The notes under the pieces: generated by a model
The model's database searches: none
What the model saw: the letters and a program-made list of their open reading frames with translations, nothing else
Told to the model about the DNA's origin: nothing
Source of the DNA: Ophiura sarsii
Taxonomy: Eukaryota; Echinodermata; Ophiuroidea; Amphilepidida; Ophiuridae
NCBI GenBank assembly: GCA_035610835.1
Contig: CM069453.1
Coordinates: 71,674,682-71,738,681 of the forward strand
Direction of reading: 5' to 3'
DNA: 64,000 nt
Shown here: piece by piece, positions 11,640 through 22,021 of the stretch
Layout: each line of letters begins with the position of its first letter
How positions within the stretch are numbered: position 1 is the stretch's first letter
Position numbers and translations under genes: made by a program

Positions 11640-11910
11640 AATGTGAAAGTGTCACTTTAAGATCTGTGTAAGAGTTTTTGTTTACATTTAGAAAATGTCG
11701 TGAAATATTTTTTATTTGTCGGACGTATAAATGCTTGTTACTATGCGATCTTTAAGAATAACAAACAGCCGCATATACAGAAATGTAGCTATATCCCTGA
11801 AGAAAATATTTTGGGTGAAGACCATATGTCATCACTCACTCCGAAAACCACAATTTGTGTCCGAACAGTAGCTACCCGAGTAAAATAAATTCAACATTTT
11901 GGATTTTCAC
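11640..11910 (+). repeat. Dispersed repeat shared with 41425-41630
   Basis: GTGTAAGAGTTT, AGAAATGTAGCTATATC, GAAAATATTTTGGG followed by GAGGACCA- or AAGACCA-like sequence, and CAACATTTTG occur in the same order in both copies. Divergence is moderate. The family is unknown and no ends were determined. Confidence 0.65.
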
Positions 11911-12084
11911 ATGTGATCCTTTCTGCGCATGTCTGAAAACGGGGAAAAACAGGTATTGAACTATCTAATTAGCTCGTGTATTAGAGGCGCAATTACCACG
12001 CTTTTTCAGTTGAAGAGGGACGCGAGTGCAAAATTATTATTGAACTATCTAATCAGGCGAGGGACCGAAAATTAGTATATAGAT

Positions 12085-12205
12085 TGACATTTTCAGCATA
12101 GACGGCCAAGATGATATTTTTGAGGAATATGTAAAAGAAACCACTCAAATCCCACAATTTTTAAAAATATGGCTTTGAAAAACTGTCAACGTTTTATTGA
12201 ACCAC
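12085..12205. repeat. Extra internal copy of the element's right terminus
   Basis: GACATTTTCAGCATAGACGG to AACTGTCAACGTTTTATTGA and then ACCACACTGGT repeats, with divergence, the last ~120 bp of the 9265-12435 element. It lies just inside the true right arm. It probably records a nested insertion of a related element or a duplication of the terminus. Confidence 0.7.
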
Positions 12206-12477
12206 ACTGGTTGTAACGTCGCGAAATCAGTACCCGTGGACAGAGTGAAATGGGACAGACTTTGTTCAAATAGCTGTTATTTTGCAACCGTAAGGTTAAT
12301 TGTAATGATATTTTCAGCATAGATGGTCAAGATCATATAGTTGATGAATATTGAAGAAGAAAAAAAAATTAAAATCTACAGAATTTCAAAAAAAATGGCT
12401 TCAAAAAACTGTCAAGGTTTTATTGAACCACCCTGTATAAACATTTTGATTTCGTTTCAATTATTTGTTTGTTTATG

Positions 12478-12632
12478 AGTATTTTGCCAACGTTATTTTA
12501 ACGTTTTTATAACGTTTTGAGATAACAATTAGCAATAAAAAACATGCTTTTAAACTGTGTCGTTTTAAAAACGTTTCACAAAAACGAAACCTAATTAAAC
12601 CCAATGTAAAAAGTTTTGAAAACGTTTTGTTT
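12478..12632. repeat. AAACGTTTT-rich repeat, related to 6098-6200
   Basis: It shares ACGTTTCACAAAAACGAAAC, CCTAATTAAACCCAAT and GTTTTGAAAACGTTTT with the copy near 6.1 kb. It begins about 40 bp outside the right end of the 3.2-kb element. Confidence 0.6.
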
Positions 12633-13013
12633 ACTGGATGGGTCCTCATTTGGATAGTACATGTATCATGTTTGGTCCTCGTTACAAGTAGGGGTGCGTA
12701 ACACAGGTGTTGTATTTATGAGAAGATAGATACCTACTCACTATAGATAGATACCTATCACTGACTATCCTTATTTGTGTATTATGGTAACAATCATTAT
12801 GTTTATACAACTATGGTTAGCTAGGAACAAATCACTCCAAGGTTGCCATGCACTGTTACACATTACACTTGAAAGATAAGTAATAGCTGTTTGACTCGTA
12901 GAGTGCGAGTCAAACATTTTACTTGTATGCGAGCCAAAATAGTACAAGCCTGAAGTCTTAAAAAGACTCCAGGATATTTTTGTTTCTAAACACTATAATT
13001 GCATTATTAGCCA
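12633..13013. other. Unassigned stretch
   Basis: Only a short internal duplication (GATAGATACCTA-type words near 12725-12755) is visible. No gene. Confidence 0.4.
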
Positions 13014-13904
13014 GCACACTAAAAACTAATGGGTTATTTTTCCGGGGTCATTTTGAATCAACCCCGCTTTGGTTGTTTTGACCCATAATGGGGTTATTAT
13101 TGTTATAGGATGACCGGGTCATATGGTTATTTTGACCCCGGTGAACGTTGTCAAAATACCTCGGGTCATTTTGCCGATGCCAATACCGTGGCGTATTGAT
13201 GCCTAAGTATTGACTATTCATCTCAAACATAAGCTATGGAAATCTAAATTCAAGATTGAGCATTAACATAAAATAAAATGTGTTTGCATTATATGAAATA
13301 AAGATAATAATGTGACCAACTGCAGCCCAATATGACTTACACTTCATAATTATTTGACACACGGGTGTGCATCGGCTTCTTTAAAATTAACACCATGGAA
13401 AGTAGATTTCGTAAGGATTTATATATCCATGTTATTAACATGATTAATTCAAGACGTCACTCACTTAGTGATTGTTCGCAAACCAGATACATGCATTATA
13501 TTAATGAAGTAAATTAGAAAAGTATGCAAGCAGCAAAATAAAATGGTGCTTGAAACAATCTTCTAAATATCATTATTAATTGTGTTTCATTTTAATTTGA
13601 CCCAGTAATTGGTTAATTTGACCAGTAATTGGGTTATTTTGACCCAGTAAGTGGGTTAATTTGACCCAGTAATTGGGCTGAAAACAACCACGTAATGTTG
13701 TTATAAGTAACCCCATGCCAAAGGGGTCGTTTCATTCCGACCCCAAAATGGGGTTATATTTTGACCACTGCCAAAGGGGTCATTTCATTTGACCCAAAAT
13801 AGGGTTATATTTTGACCACAACAGGGTTACTTTTTGACCAAGACGGGGTCATTAGAATAACCCCAACCAATTGGGTCATTTTCACCCCGTCCGGGGTAGT
13901 GTGC
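13014..13904. mobile_element. 891-bp MITE, GGGTTATTTTGACCC theme
   Basis: The short TIR GCACACTA (13014) / TAGTGTGC (13897-13904) encloses sequence dominated at both ends by GGGTTATTTTGACCC-like words in both orientations (13029-13170 and 13600-13890), around a central AT-rich stretch. The word itself is near-palindromic. There is no coding frame. The architecture resembles the MITEs at 3363 and 11166: CACT-type ends with A-rich subtermini and an iterated internal word. Confidence 0.65.
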
Positions 13905-14180
13905 ATAGATGATACCGGAAACGGGGTCAAAAATGAACACGTCGGGGCCCGAAAAAAATGCTTTATACAATGGGAAAGGGGGGAGATTTCGAAAAATAGG
14001 GGTGGGGGGGGGGGGGGGGGGGGCGTCTTCACAACAAAAGGGTACATTAGTAAAAAAAAAGGTACATTGGTACCAAAAAAAAGGTACATTGGTACAAAAA
14101 AAAGGTATATTGGTACCAAAAAAAAAGATTTTTTTTTCAGGCGGATGCCCCCCACCCCCCGGTCACGGGCCTGGTTGAAT
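13905..14180. repeat. G tract and AAAAAGGTACATTGGTACC repeat
   Basis: A 20-bp G run (14004-14023) is followed by four units of about 22-28 bp containing GGTACATTGGTACC flanked by A runs (14040-14128). Open frames crossing it on both strands are low-complexity artefacts. Confidence 0.75.
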
Positions 14181-14550
14181 AGCTAAACACACTGTGTCGA
14201 TAGTAAAACATAAGCCATGTTTGACTCTAGTCTATCCATGTACGAGTGGTGCTGACAAGCAGGAACCACCTTTGTAGGGTATATCATATACTTTCATGGG
14301 TATATAAAGGTGGTTCCTGCTTGTCAGTACATGGATCGACTAGAGTAAAACATGCCTTATATTTTACTATCGACACGGTGGGCAATATTCTCGTACTAAA
14401 CACGGTTTTAGCTTAAAACCATGTTTAACTAAACGTGTGTCTATCTTAAACATGAGTTTATCCTTTAAACGATGTGTTTAACAAAACACAATTTTAAAGT
14501 CTGCAAATCTCGTTCCCGGAGTGGACCTGCGTTGATTGTATACATGTATT

Positions 14551-14737
14551 CGGCTTCCTGATCATATCAGAAATGCAGATTCCATCAACATATTTAAACG
14601 ACTTTTAAAATGTCATCTTTTTGAACATGCTTTTGTAAAGTAGTTTTCTCTGTGGTACACTGTGCCAAAGCGCCTTAGTACAAGTTTCTTGGTTCTGGCG
14701 CTATATAAATTTCAGTGATTGATTGATTGATTGATTG
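14551..14737 (+). mobile_element. 5'-truncated LINE insertion with target-site duplication
   Basis: The insert ends in a (GATT)n tail after GGCGCTATATAAAT, a common 3'-end motif of invertebrate non-LTR retrotransposons. It is flanked by the direct repeat ATGTATT (14544-14550 and 14738-14744), consistent with target-primed insertion. Only the terminal ORF2 codons and the 3'UTR remain. Confidence 0.85.
14554..14643 (+). pseudogene. C-terminal fragment of LINE reverse transcriptase ORF
   Basis: In one frame the insert reads LPDHIRNADSINIFKRLLKC, followed by HLFEHAFVK and a TAG stop at 14641-14643. This matches the usual C-terminus of CR1/L2/Rex-like ORF2 proteins (pattern LP..IR.A.S...FK..LK.HLF). 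It is about 29 residues of a protein that is normally several hundred to about a thousand residues. The catalytic domains are missing because the copy is 5'-truncated. Family assignment below non-LTR retrotransposon is not possible from this much sequence. Confidence 0.8.
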
Positions 14738-15087
14738 ATGTATTTATTTCATTGTAGCCCAAATAAGTTACAATAGATATCGACCGAATGCCTTACACGG
14801 TACTTTTAAAGACTACATGATCCGCACATCAGGTTGCACTGGGCACGGTTGAGTGATCATTCAAGGCATACAGTTGGTGCGCGAGTCTAGTTAAACGCGC
14901 ATTAAACTACCCCCATACCCATGTTTAAAGTTAGACACATTTCGTCGAGTTAGACGAGTGTTAAGTAAAACATAATTGTACGAGAATCGTGTTTAGTTAA
15001 ACGCTGTGTCTAAAGTCAAAGTTAAACATGTGTTTGCTTAAAACCATGTTTAACTACGTACGAGAATACGGCCCAGTGTGTTTAGCT

Positions 15088-15530
15088 CTTCAACTATGAT
15101 CTATAGCGTACAACATGTGTTGTTAAACAGCTTCTTAAAAGCACTCGTTTCCTAACAAGGACCAGTAACACAAGAAGGTAAACTCATTCTTATATTATCA
15201 CATAATTTTCATGAGTATTTTATTTTGCAATTAGATATTTTCTGCAAAATGGGCTTTGTGATATACAATGAACAGTGACTGTATAAAGAAGGAACTGACA
15301 AAGAACCGAATTAATAAATAACATCATCCTTCAGACTTACATATTGAAAATATCAGTAAACACCCAACCTACAAAAAATAACTGCACACACTACTAATGG
15401 TATAGCACGTACCTACTCCTTACACTGGAAAAATCTCCTTACACTAGAAAAATGCAGTGTCATTCAAAAAGACAATTATACCCAACGCACCAACATGTTT
15501 TGTTAGAAATCTATCTTTGGATGTATCCTC
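15088..15530. other. Unassigned stretch
   Basis: AT-rich sequence with no gene or element end recognised. Confidence 0.4.
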
Positions 15531-16523
15531 TGTGGGAGGTATAGCCTGCTGCTAGAATAGTCCCACAACCAGTGTGTGGGAGGTATGTAGCCTGCTGCTA
15601 GAATAGTCCCACAACCGTGGGAGGTATGTAGCCTGCTGCTAGAATAGTCCCACAACCAGTGTGTGGGAGGTATTTAGCCTGCTGCTAGAATAGTCCCACA
15701 ACCGTGGGAGGTATGTAGCCTGCTGCTAGAATAGTCCCACAACCAGTATAAGTGTCTCTGTGGGAGGTATGTAGCCTGCTGCTAGAATAGTCCCACAACC
15801 AGTGTGTGGGAGGTATGTAGCCTGCTGCTAGAATAGTCCCACAACCAGTGTGTGGGAGGTATGTAGCCTGCTGTTAGAATAGTCCCACAACCAGTGTGTG
15901 GGAGGTATGTAGCCTGCTGCTAGAATAGTCCCACAACCAGTGTGTGGGAGGTATGTAGCCTGCTGTTAGAATAGTCCCACAACCAGTATAAGTGTCTCTG
16001 TGGGAGGTATGTAGCCTGCTGCTAGAATAGTCCCACAATCAGTGTGTGGGAGGTATGTAGCCTGCTGCTAGAATAGTCCCACAACCAGTGTGTGGGAGGT
16101 ATGTAGCCTGCTGTTAGAATAGTCCCACAACCAGTATAAGTGTCTCTGTGGGAGGTATGTAGCCTGCTGCTAGAATAGTCCCACAACCAGTGTGTGGGAG
16201 GTATGTAGCCTGCTGTTAGAATAGTCCCACAACCAGTGTGTGGGAGGTATGTAGCCTAGCTGCTGCTAGAATAGTCCCACAACCAGTGTGTGGGAGGTAT
16301 GTAGCCTGCTGCTAGAATAGTCCCACAACCGTGGGAGGTATGTAGCCTGCTGCTAGAATAGTCCCACAACCAGTATAAGTGTCTCTGTGGGAGGTATGTA
16401 GCCAGCTGCTAGAATAGTCCCACAACCAGTGTGTGGGAGGTATGTAGCCTGCTGCTAGAATAGTCCCACAACTGTGGGAGGTATGTAGCCTGCTGCTAGA
16501 ATAGTCCCACAACCAGTGTCTCT
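15531..16523. repeat. Minisatellite of ~46-bp hairpin units
   Basis: About 21 units begin TGTGGGAGGTATGTAGCCTG and end AGAATAGTCCCACA. Because TGTGGGA and TCCCACA are complementary, each unit can form its own hairpin. Spacers come in three lengths: ACCGTGGG (short), ACCAGTGTGTGGG (common) and one with AGTATAAGTGTCTC (long). The spacers alternate without a strict higher-order order. The minus-strand open frame at 16312-16512 is repeat-derived and not a gene. Confidence 0.95.
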
Positions 16524-16868
16524 GGTTTATTTAATAGTGTTAAAGCCCTTGCCGAAAACTGGTAGATATAAAACTGAATTTCTTTTTCGTTATGGCATTT
16601 TGAAGTGGGACGAAATCCAGAAATTTGCGACATTATTACTTTTTATTTGATTTGTTTAGTGTTGCCAATTCTTGTTTTAATTACGCTAAATGTTATATTG
16701 ATAAATTATGCTAAGTAAAGTTTTAATAGATTTTTACGTATAATATATGCTACAAATACACGGCAACGTTTTGCTTATTTCAATTTGCATCAATAATTAG
16801 GGCCCTAAATAGACATTAATTAACTTGTTTAAACTTACAACAGAAAACACAATTAGATACTTACCCTA
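16524..16868. other. Unassigned AT-rich stretch
   Basis: No feature seen. Confidence 0.4.
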
Positions 16869-17080
16869 ACCTAACTGAGTACTCCAAAATACAACGGCCA
16901 AACCCATCTCCAAGTGCATGTGCGGACAGTTTTTTCTATGATGTAATCAACTGAGCCGTGGCTTGCCTATGGGGGCCGGGTTTTTTAGTCAGGAGGGTCC
17001 CCAGTTCGATCCCCTGTGGGGGAGTAGAGATTTATTTGCCGATTTCTCTCCCAAAACTGCGATCACAGCAAAGTGGATTC
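16869..17080 (+). repeat. tRNA-derived SINE copy A
   Basis: It shares CTCCAAGTGCATGTGCGGAC, GTAATCAACTGAG, CCGTGGCTTGCC, GGAGGGTCC and a B-box-like CAGTTCGATCCCC with the copies at 19540, 37968 and 38266. A tail region GATTTATTTGCCGATTTCTCT follows. The A-box region has an internal deletion compared with the 19540 copy. Confidence 0.65.
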
Positions 17081-17690
17081 GCACTAGTGTTACTGAATTG
17101 ATCATATATTGGTAGTTAGGTGGTAAAATTCAATTGGATAAAATATATTTGATAGAATCGCTTACCAACGGTCTATTTTTGTAAAACATTAAAAATATGA
17201 GATATATTTGTAATTCATTTTCTAACTCATGGGACACTTTTTTTGACACGCCTGTATGTGTACAATAAGCGGGCAAAATGTTACCCTGTTTTAAGTGTTG
17301 GTGCATAGATGATGCTGTCCTTATTCAAAATGTGTCGTTTCAAGAGTGTATACTCTAAAAGCTGTTTGATGGAATTGTTACACATAATAAAACGATGAGA
17401 GCATCACTTTTCAAGCTGAGCACTCAACCTTTATCATGAAGTACTTTGATGGGCAGCGATGTTCCGTTCTGTGGCAATTTGGCCGCAGGTGTTTAAGATC
17501 CAACTAGATGAACACATCTTGACATGCATCATGATACATATTTGCCTCATGCACAGACTGAGTCATGAGGATGGAGTTCAAAAAGAGCTATTCTTGTGTA
17601 CTATTGACAACAAGCGCGGATGCAGGATGTCCAACCCCGGGTGCTGAAAATGACGATCAGTGTAGGGCAAAAAGAGCAAAGCTTGTAGAG
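17081..17690. other. Unassigned stretch
   Basis: No supported feature. The overlapping open frames at 17459-17906 have no recognisable product. Confidence 0.4.
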
Positions 17691-17735
17691 CAGGGGTGGG
17701 CAACCTATGGCCCGCGGGCTGCATGCGGCAAAAAT
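17691..17735 (+). mobile_element. hAT-like 5' terminus
   Basis: CAGGGGTGGGCAACCTATGG followed by CCCGCGGGCTGCATGCGGC is the type of terminus I associate with hAT-superfamily elements in many animals. No matching inverted end (TTGCCCACCCCTG) was found downstream, so this is a fragment, or the partner has decayed. Confidence 0.6.
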
Positions 17736-18129
17736 ATTTTACATCATCACAAAAAACTGCTTAGCATTTATCGGCACAAATGTTCCTCAACATGCATATG
17801 TCTTTTTTCCCCATTAATTGTCATCTGTCAGTGGCATAACCAGAGGGGGGGGGGGGGGGCGAGGGGGCGATCACCCCACCCCCAATATTGGCGTTGTGTC
17901 GGTTGAGATTGGAACTGTCGGTTCATTTGACAAGAGGAATCATGGAATTTACTTTTTAATAGAGTAAATGCTCCATTCCCCAGTGCACATGCTGTCTGAG
18001 TGAGCCTGTGAGGTTGCTAGAGGTCTGATATTACTAGGAACAAGCGCATTCTCCTGGCCACAAAAAGTATGAAAACAGAGAGCAAAGAAAAGCACCAGGC
18101 CCTGGTGGGAGAGGGGTACTTGTGTATTT

Positions 18130-18171
18130 ATAATGCACGTATCAATTGCATCCCTGGCCCTGGGGGACCCG
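18130..18171 (-). repeat. Left arm of a distant inverted repeat with 18952-19000
   Basis: Read on the minus strand, CGGGTCCCCCAGGG followed by GGGATGCAATTGATA matches 18952-18983 with a few substitutions. The arms enclose about 780 bp and may be the TIRs of a degraded element. Confidence 0.55.
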
Positions 18172-18529
18172 ATGAATAGGGCTGTGACCAGGGGTCGCAT
18201 TCTGACGCGTCTGCGCGTCCTAGACCTCTCACTTTTAAATAGTGACGCGTCAGGTTTCAAATTAGAAAAACTTGCGGGTCCCGATCAAAATTGAACGGGA
18301 TGTATGGAAATGGAAACCTTAAGAAATTCTGTAAATTACATATCCATCCTTTGCTCACAATATAAATTAATTAAAACTGTCCGTAAAAAAGTAAAATTTT
18401 CAAATACCCAAACTTCAGGACCCCTCAATTTCTTGGGGGACCCCTTAAATTTGTTTTTTGAAGTCCTACGGGGTCCTGAAAAATGTCATGGGACCTCTCA
18501 CATTTTTGATCCAGTGCTATCCCTGGTTG

Positions 18530-18900
18530 TGACGTACAAATTGCCGATGTGACGTCCCGGGTACAGTCGTGTAGGGCACCATTTTGTGTACATCCCCGCT
18601 AACAGTCCCGGCCACCCCCCCCCCCCCCCCCCCCCCCCCGCCCCCCATAGTCGGGACAAAGTGTACGTCGTCGTACGGTCCCGGCCCCCCTTAGCTGGGA
18701 CAACATGCATGGCGACGTACAATCCCGGCCCCCATAGCCGGGAAAAAGTGTATACTCCCGGTGTACATTTTGTGTACCTAAGCGTACGTCCCCGCTATGT
18801 GTGTTTACACCCCGGCTACGGCCCAGGGTGTACATGTGTACCCTAGCGTACGCCCCAGCTACACTGCCCGGCCATTCCCCGGCTTATTTTTCAGTGATGT
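18530..18900. repeat. Degenerate GTACGTCCCGGC-type minisatellite with C tract
   Basis: Words such as GTCCCGGCCCCCATAG, CGGGACAAAGTGTACGTCG and CCCCGCTA recur about every 45-60 bp between 18550 and 18900, with a 25-bp C run at 18615-18639. Several overlapping open frames on both strands are artefacts of this GC-rich repeat. Confidence 0.6.
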
Positions 18901-18951
18901 ACACCCCTGCTACACGATTGCGTATGGTCCCCGGATGGTCCCCACCACTCC

Positions 18952-19000
18952 CCGGGTCCCCCAGGGCTGGGGATGCAATTGATAGATGCATAATGTATAC
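18952..19000 (+). repeat. Right arm of inverted repeat with 18130-18171
   Basis: CGGGTCCCCCAGGGCTGGGG followed by ATGCAATTGATAGATGCATAA is the complement of the left arm. No target-site duplication was identified. Confidence 0.55.
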
Positions 19001-19132
19001 AGGGACGTGCCTCCCAAAAGGATCACTTTTTTACACCTGCTTTCAAACGCAGATATCCTTCCAAATATAGTACCAGAGGTTTGAATCCTAGCACATGCAA
19101 TCTAAAAACTAGGATCTGTTTTAACTATTTTT

Positions 19133-19255
19133 GATGACTATCAAATCAGAAACAATCATAAATATTGATGACTATCAAATCAGAAACAATCATAAATATT
19201 GATGACTATCAAATCAGAAACAATCATAAATATTGATGACTATCAAATCAGCAGA
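19133..19255. repeat. 34-bp tandem repeat, 3.6 copies
   Basis: Units start at 19133, 19167, 19201 and 19235, each GATGACTATCAAATCAGAAA followed by CAATCATAAATATT. The first three are identical, so the array is young. Confidence 0.97.
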
Positions 19256-19315
19256 ACCAAACATGTTAAAATGAAAGATTGCCACTTTTTCTTGGTATTT
19301 TATTGAATGCCTGCT

Positions 19316-19335
19316 CCCCCCCCCCCCCCCCCCCC
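19316..19335. repeat. 20-bp poly-C tract
   Basis: A pure C run. Confidence 0.9.
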
Positions 19336-19539
19336 ATATGACATGCCGCCTTGTTTAGTATTACATTAGCTGCGTTCAGGCTTCCAACTCAAGTTAAATA
19401 TTTTATGACCAGTAATAAAATACCTGAAATATTTTTGCTAACTCGACCGATTGTCCCCACACAGGCAACACGTCGTTATCACAACCAAATTAACCCGTCA
19501 AATTTAACTCGACCGCCTGCCCCTTGAGTTAAGTTCCGG

Positions 19540-19775
19540 ATGTTAAATAAGAGGGGGTGCACGTGTTACACAAATCTATTAACCCCAGTTTAGGATTTTT
19601 GACCGGGATCACAATTTTCGAGGAAAAAACACCAACTAAATCTCCGGGAACCTGCCGGGATTCGATCCGGGGACCCTCCGTTCTCAAGCCCCACCTTCCA
19701 ACCACTAAGCCACGGCCCTCAGCTACACATTGGCGCAGTATACCGCACTCATTATATAGGCTCGGTTGACTTAAC
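19540..19775 (-). repeat. tRNA-derived SINE copy B
   Basis: On the minus strand it reads AGCTGAGGGCCGTGGCTTAG and then TGGTTGGAAGG (A-box region). The B box follows as GGATCGAATCCCGGC, and then a non-tRNA body with CCTCGAAAATTGTGATC and TGGGGTTAATA. It is the most complete tRNA-like head of the four related copies. It resembles Leu/Ser-type tRNA-derived SINEs, but I could not place it in a named family. Short open frames on both strands are not genes. Confidence 0.75.
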
Positions 19776-20382
19776 GTCATTGAAAACCGACGTCCATGCG
19801 TTTGGAGAGGGACTTTGGATTAGCATTTTTTAGCACTCAGGGGGGTTAGGGTTAATGTTTGTATCATTAAACATGTTGAGTAATGGAAACTCAAGATTTA
19901 AACCAAAGCATGCATGCGCAATTTTAAGAAAAGTGAGACGATTCTGTATTAAATGTTTAAAATAAAAAGTGAGCTACAGTAGCAGTCAATCCTAAAAGAA
20001 TTATTTGTTCGTTTAAGACATTATGAATTCAATGTGTTTTTAGAAATTCATGAGGCCTATGTTGAAACATAGTTAATGTATAAGAAGAGATAGTAGCGCA
20101 TCCGTTATTTTGGTATGCTAAAATAAAATATTATACACAAGTGGCAAGTAAAGATAACAAACAATTAAACGAGATAAGCGTAAAAACAATGCATGAGTGT
20201 GAAATAAACAATATTGACCTGGAAGTCTTCAGCAGCAGGTCAAATTCATTTGCGAAAGGTCATATTTACCTCGAGCTATCGTACTGGTATGTCCACACGG
20301 TGCGTTAACTCAACTCGACTGGTCGAGATAGACGTTACCTCTGTCAGAGGTAAATTGGTCGAGTTAATGTCGGGTTAATTAA
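19776..20382. other. Unassigned stretch
   Basis: AACTCGACC / GGTCGAGTT words occur near 19440, 19505, 20320 and 20355 in both orientations. 19375-20382 could therefore be a degraded inverted-repeat element with the SINE inserted, but I could not define ends. Confidence 0.35.
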
Positions 20383-20719
20383 GTTAACACGACTCTTTGT
20401 CGATGTAATACAGTTTTAGATACGGAGCATTTTTTTGTTTTGCATTTGAGCAACTGTGATATTTTGTTGTAGGACTGGGACAACTTTTATGTTTAACACG
20501 ACTCTTTGTCGATGTAATACAGTTTTAGATACGAAGCTTTTCTTTTTTGTTTTGCATTTGAGCAACTGTGATATTTTGTTGTAGGACTGGGACAACTTTT
20601 ATGTTTAACACGACTCTTTGTCAATGTAATACAGTTTTAGATACGGAGCTTTTTTCTTCTTTTTTGCATTTGAGCAACTGTGATATTTTGTTGTAGGACT
20701 GGGACAACTTTTATGTTTG
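20383..20719. repeat. ~109-bp tandem repeat, 3 copies
   Basis: Three nearly identical units run from AACACGACTCTTTGTCGATG to GGACTGGGACAACTTTTATG. They start near 20386, 20495 and 20608. Length differences come only from a T-rich tract in the middle. Confidence 0.95.
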
Positions 20720-21349
20720 TTCCTATTATGGTTTTTAAAACTGGATTACCCTACATGTCGTCTTGACCATTTTTGGTATTGGTATTGTGCAATATCAACT
20801 TCTTGATGATTTCTTCTTGCCAAGCTTTACATCCGCTTATCAGTAGCGTTAACCAAATGCGATGACTTCAAAATGGGGGTGGGGGGGGGGGGGGGGGGGG
20901 GGTATACAGACTTCACTGTCACCCTTCTCTAATACTAATTTAATTAGTTCTTATAGTCTTATCATATTTCAATATTCTTGAAAATTTAACTTAATATTCC
21001 AACAAATGTAAGTTTATTACTGGCAGATTTAGATTAAAATGATTAATTTTTAACACAATTAAACCAAAAAAATTGCATCAGTTCTTAAAATCATATTTCA
21101 TATAAGGATAACGCACCTATACCAAAATATTAACGCAATGAATTATGTGTATCGCTATAAAGATCCATAGCATATGTTGTGAGTTAATTCAGTTACAACT
21201 TCAGCTGACCCAAATAATGGTCACTAACACCAAGTTTTAATTTGATTTCTTTCACAGTATAGTTGCCATTTAATCAAATTATACTGAAACAGCAGACGTA
21301 TTTTGCCGGCCTATCATCACGACATCAATAAATTGCAAATCATGATATA
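20720..21349. other. Unassigned stretch with G tract
   Basis: A 22-bp G run is at 20881-20902. Otherwise AT-rich DNA without recognised features. Confidence 0.45.
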
Positions 21350-21351
21350 TA

Positions 21352-22019
21352 CAGGGCGAGTCAAAAAACTGCAATAGTGGAAAGAAGCAATCTTGTTTTC
21401 AAATCCAAGCTGATGTTTGAATTGTTTTAAACGTTATAAGAACAACATAGTTGTTACTAATTTCATGTGAAAAAATGAAGTTAATCACCATTTTCGTTTG
21501 CCTATATGTTAATGTTAGACCTTTTTTCCCATGCACCCATTTCACAAGCTTGTCCAAGAAACACCCAACACATACATAATATTGCAAAATGCTCATTAGA
21601 ATTTGAAAATTCGAGTAAATTAGTGACGTAATTGGAATTTAATGCATCCTTTCATGTTCACATGGGAGATGAAATAATCGATTTACATAGCCCATGCTAT
21701 GAATTGCTTATAATGTTCTTAATTTGAATAAAAATGAAATTATTCCAACTTTTTGTTGGCGGTATTCAAATGTGAAAATGAAATGTGTGCAATTTCAATT
21801 GAAAATCAGTATGCTCGTGGAAAAACAAGTAAATTGGGTTGTGCAGAAAAAAGGTTCACCAAAGACAGACGAAAAATGCGATTGACTTCATTTTTCACAT
21901 AAAGTTAAGAACAAATATATCATTCTTACAACGTTTACAAAATTTCAAAATTCGATCAACTTGGTTTTGAAAACAAAATGGCTTTTCTCCACTATTGCAG
22001 GGTTTTTTTACTCACCCTG
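21352..22019. mobile_element. 668-bp TA-flanked MITE with ~95-bp TIRs
   Basis: The left arm begins CAGGGCGAGTCAAAAAACTG and the right arm, read inward, CAGGGTGAGTAAAAAAACCC. Both continue through GCAATAGTGGA and TTGTTTTCAAA to an AAACGTT-TAAGAA motif. TA borders lie at 21350-21351 and 22020-22021. There is no transposase frame, so this is a non-autonomous Tc1/mariner-type element by its ends. Confidence 0.88.
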
Positions 22020-22021
22020 TA

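Larger units (their letters stand above)
9265..12435. mobile_element. 3.2-kb TA-flanked DNA element with ~230-bp TIRs
   Basis: The left arm starts CAGGGTGGTTCAATAAAACC at 9265. The right arm ends with its complement at 12435, and TA flanks both ends (9263-9264, 12436-12437). The arms match over roughly 230 bp with small indels, including TCTGTCCCATTTCACTCTGT and GTACTGATTTCGCGACGTTA on the left arm. CAGGG ends with TA duplication fit the Tc1/mariner (IS630) style. The interior has no transposase frame. It is filled with other repeats: a Helitron-type palindrome (9809), a degenerate repeat block (9850-11150), a MITE (11166) and an extra copy of one terminus (12085). Confidence 0.85.
14181..15087. 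mobile_element. 907-bp TIR element with foldback arm
   Basis: Outer ends AGCTAAACACACTG (14181-14194) and CAGTGTGTTTAGCT (15074-15087) are perfect complements. Inside, 14186-14382 folds on itself: GCTGACAAGCAGGAACCACC pairs with GGTGGTTCCTGCTTGTCAG, and both are flanked by matching CTAGTC and AGTAAAACAT arms. The remainder iterates GTTTAACTAAAC-type words. A LINE tail is inserted at 14551-14737. There is no transposase. Confidence 0.65.

Noticed and set aside
13812..14186. Open frame of 124 codons with a glycine run
   Set aside because: It crosses the MITE end, a 20-bp G run and a lysine/threonine-encoding simple repeat. No domain.
18498..18846. Overlapping proline- or glycine-rich open frames on both strands
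   Set aside because: Caused by the 25-bp C tract and a GC-rich degenerate repeat.
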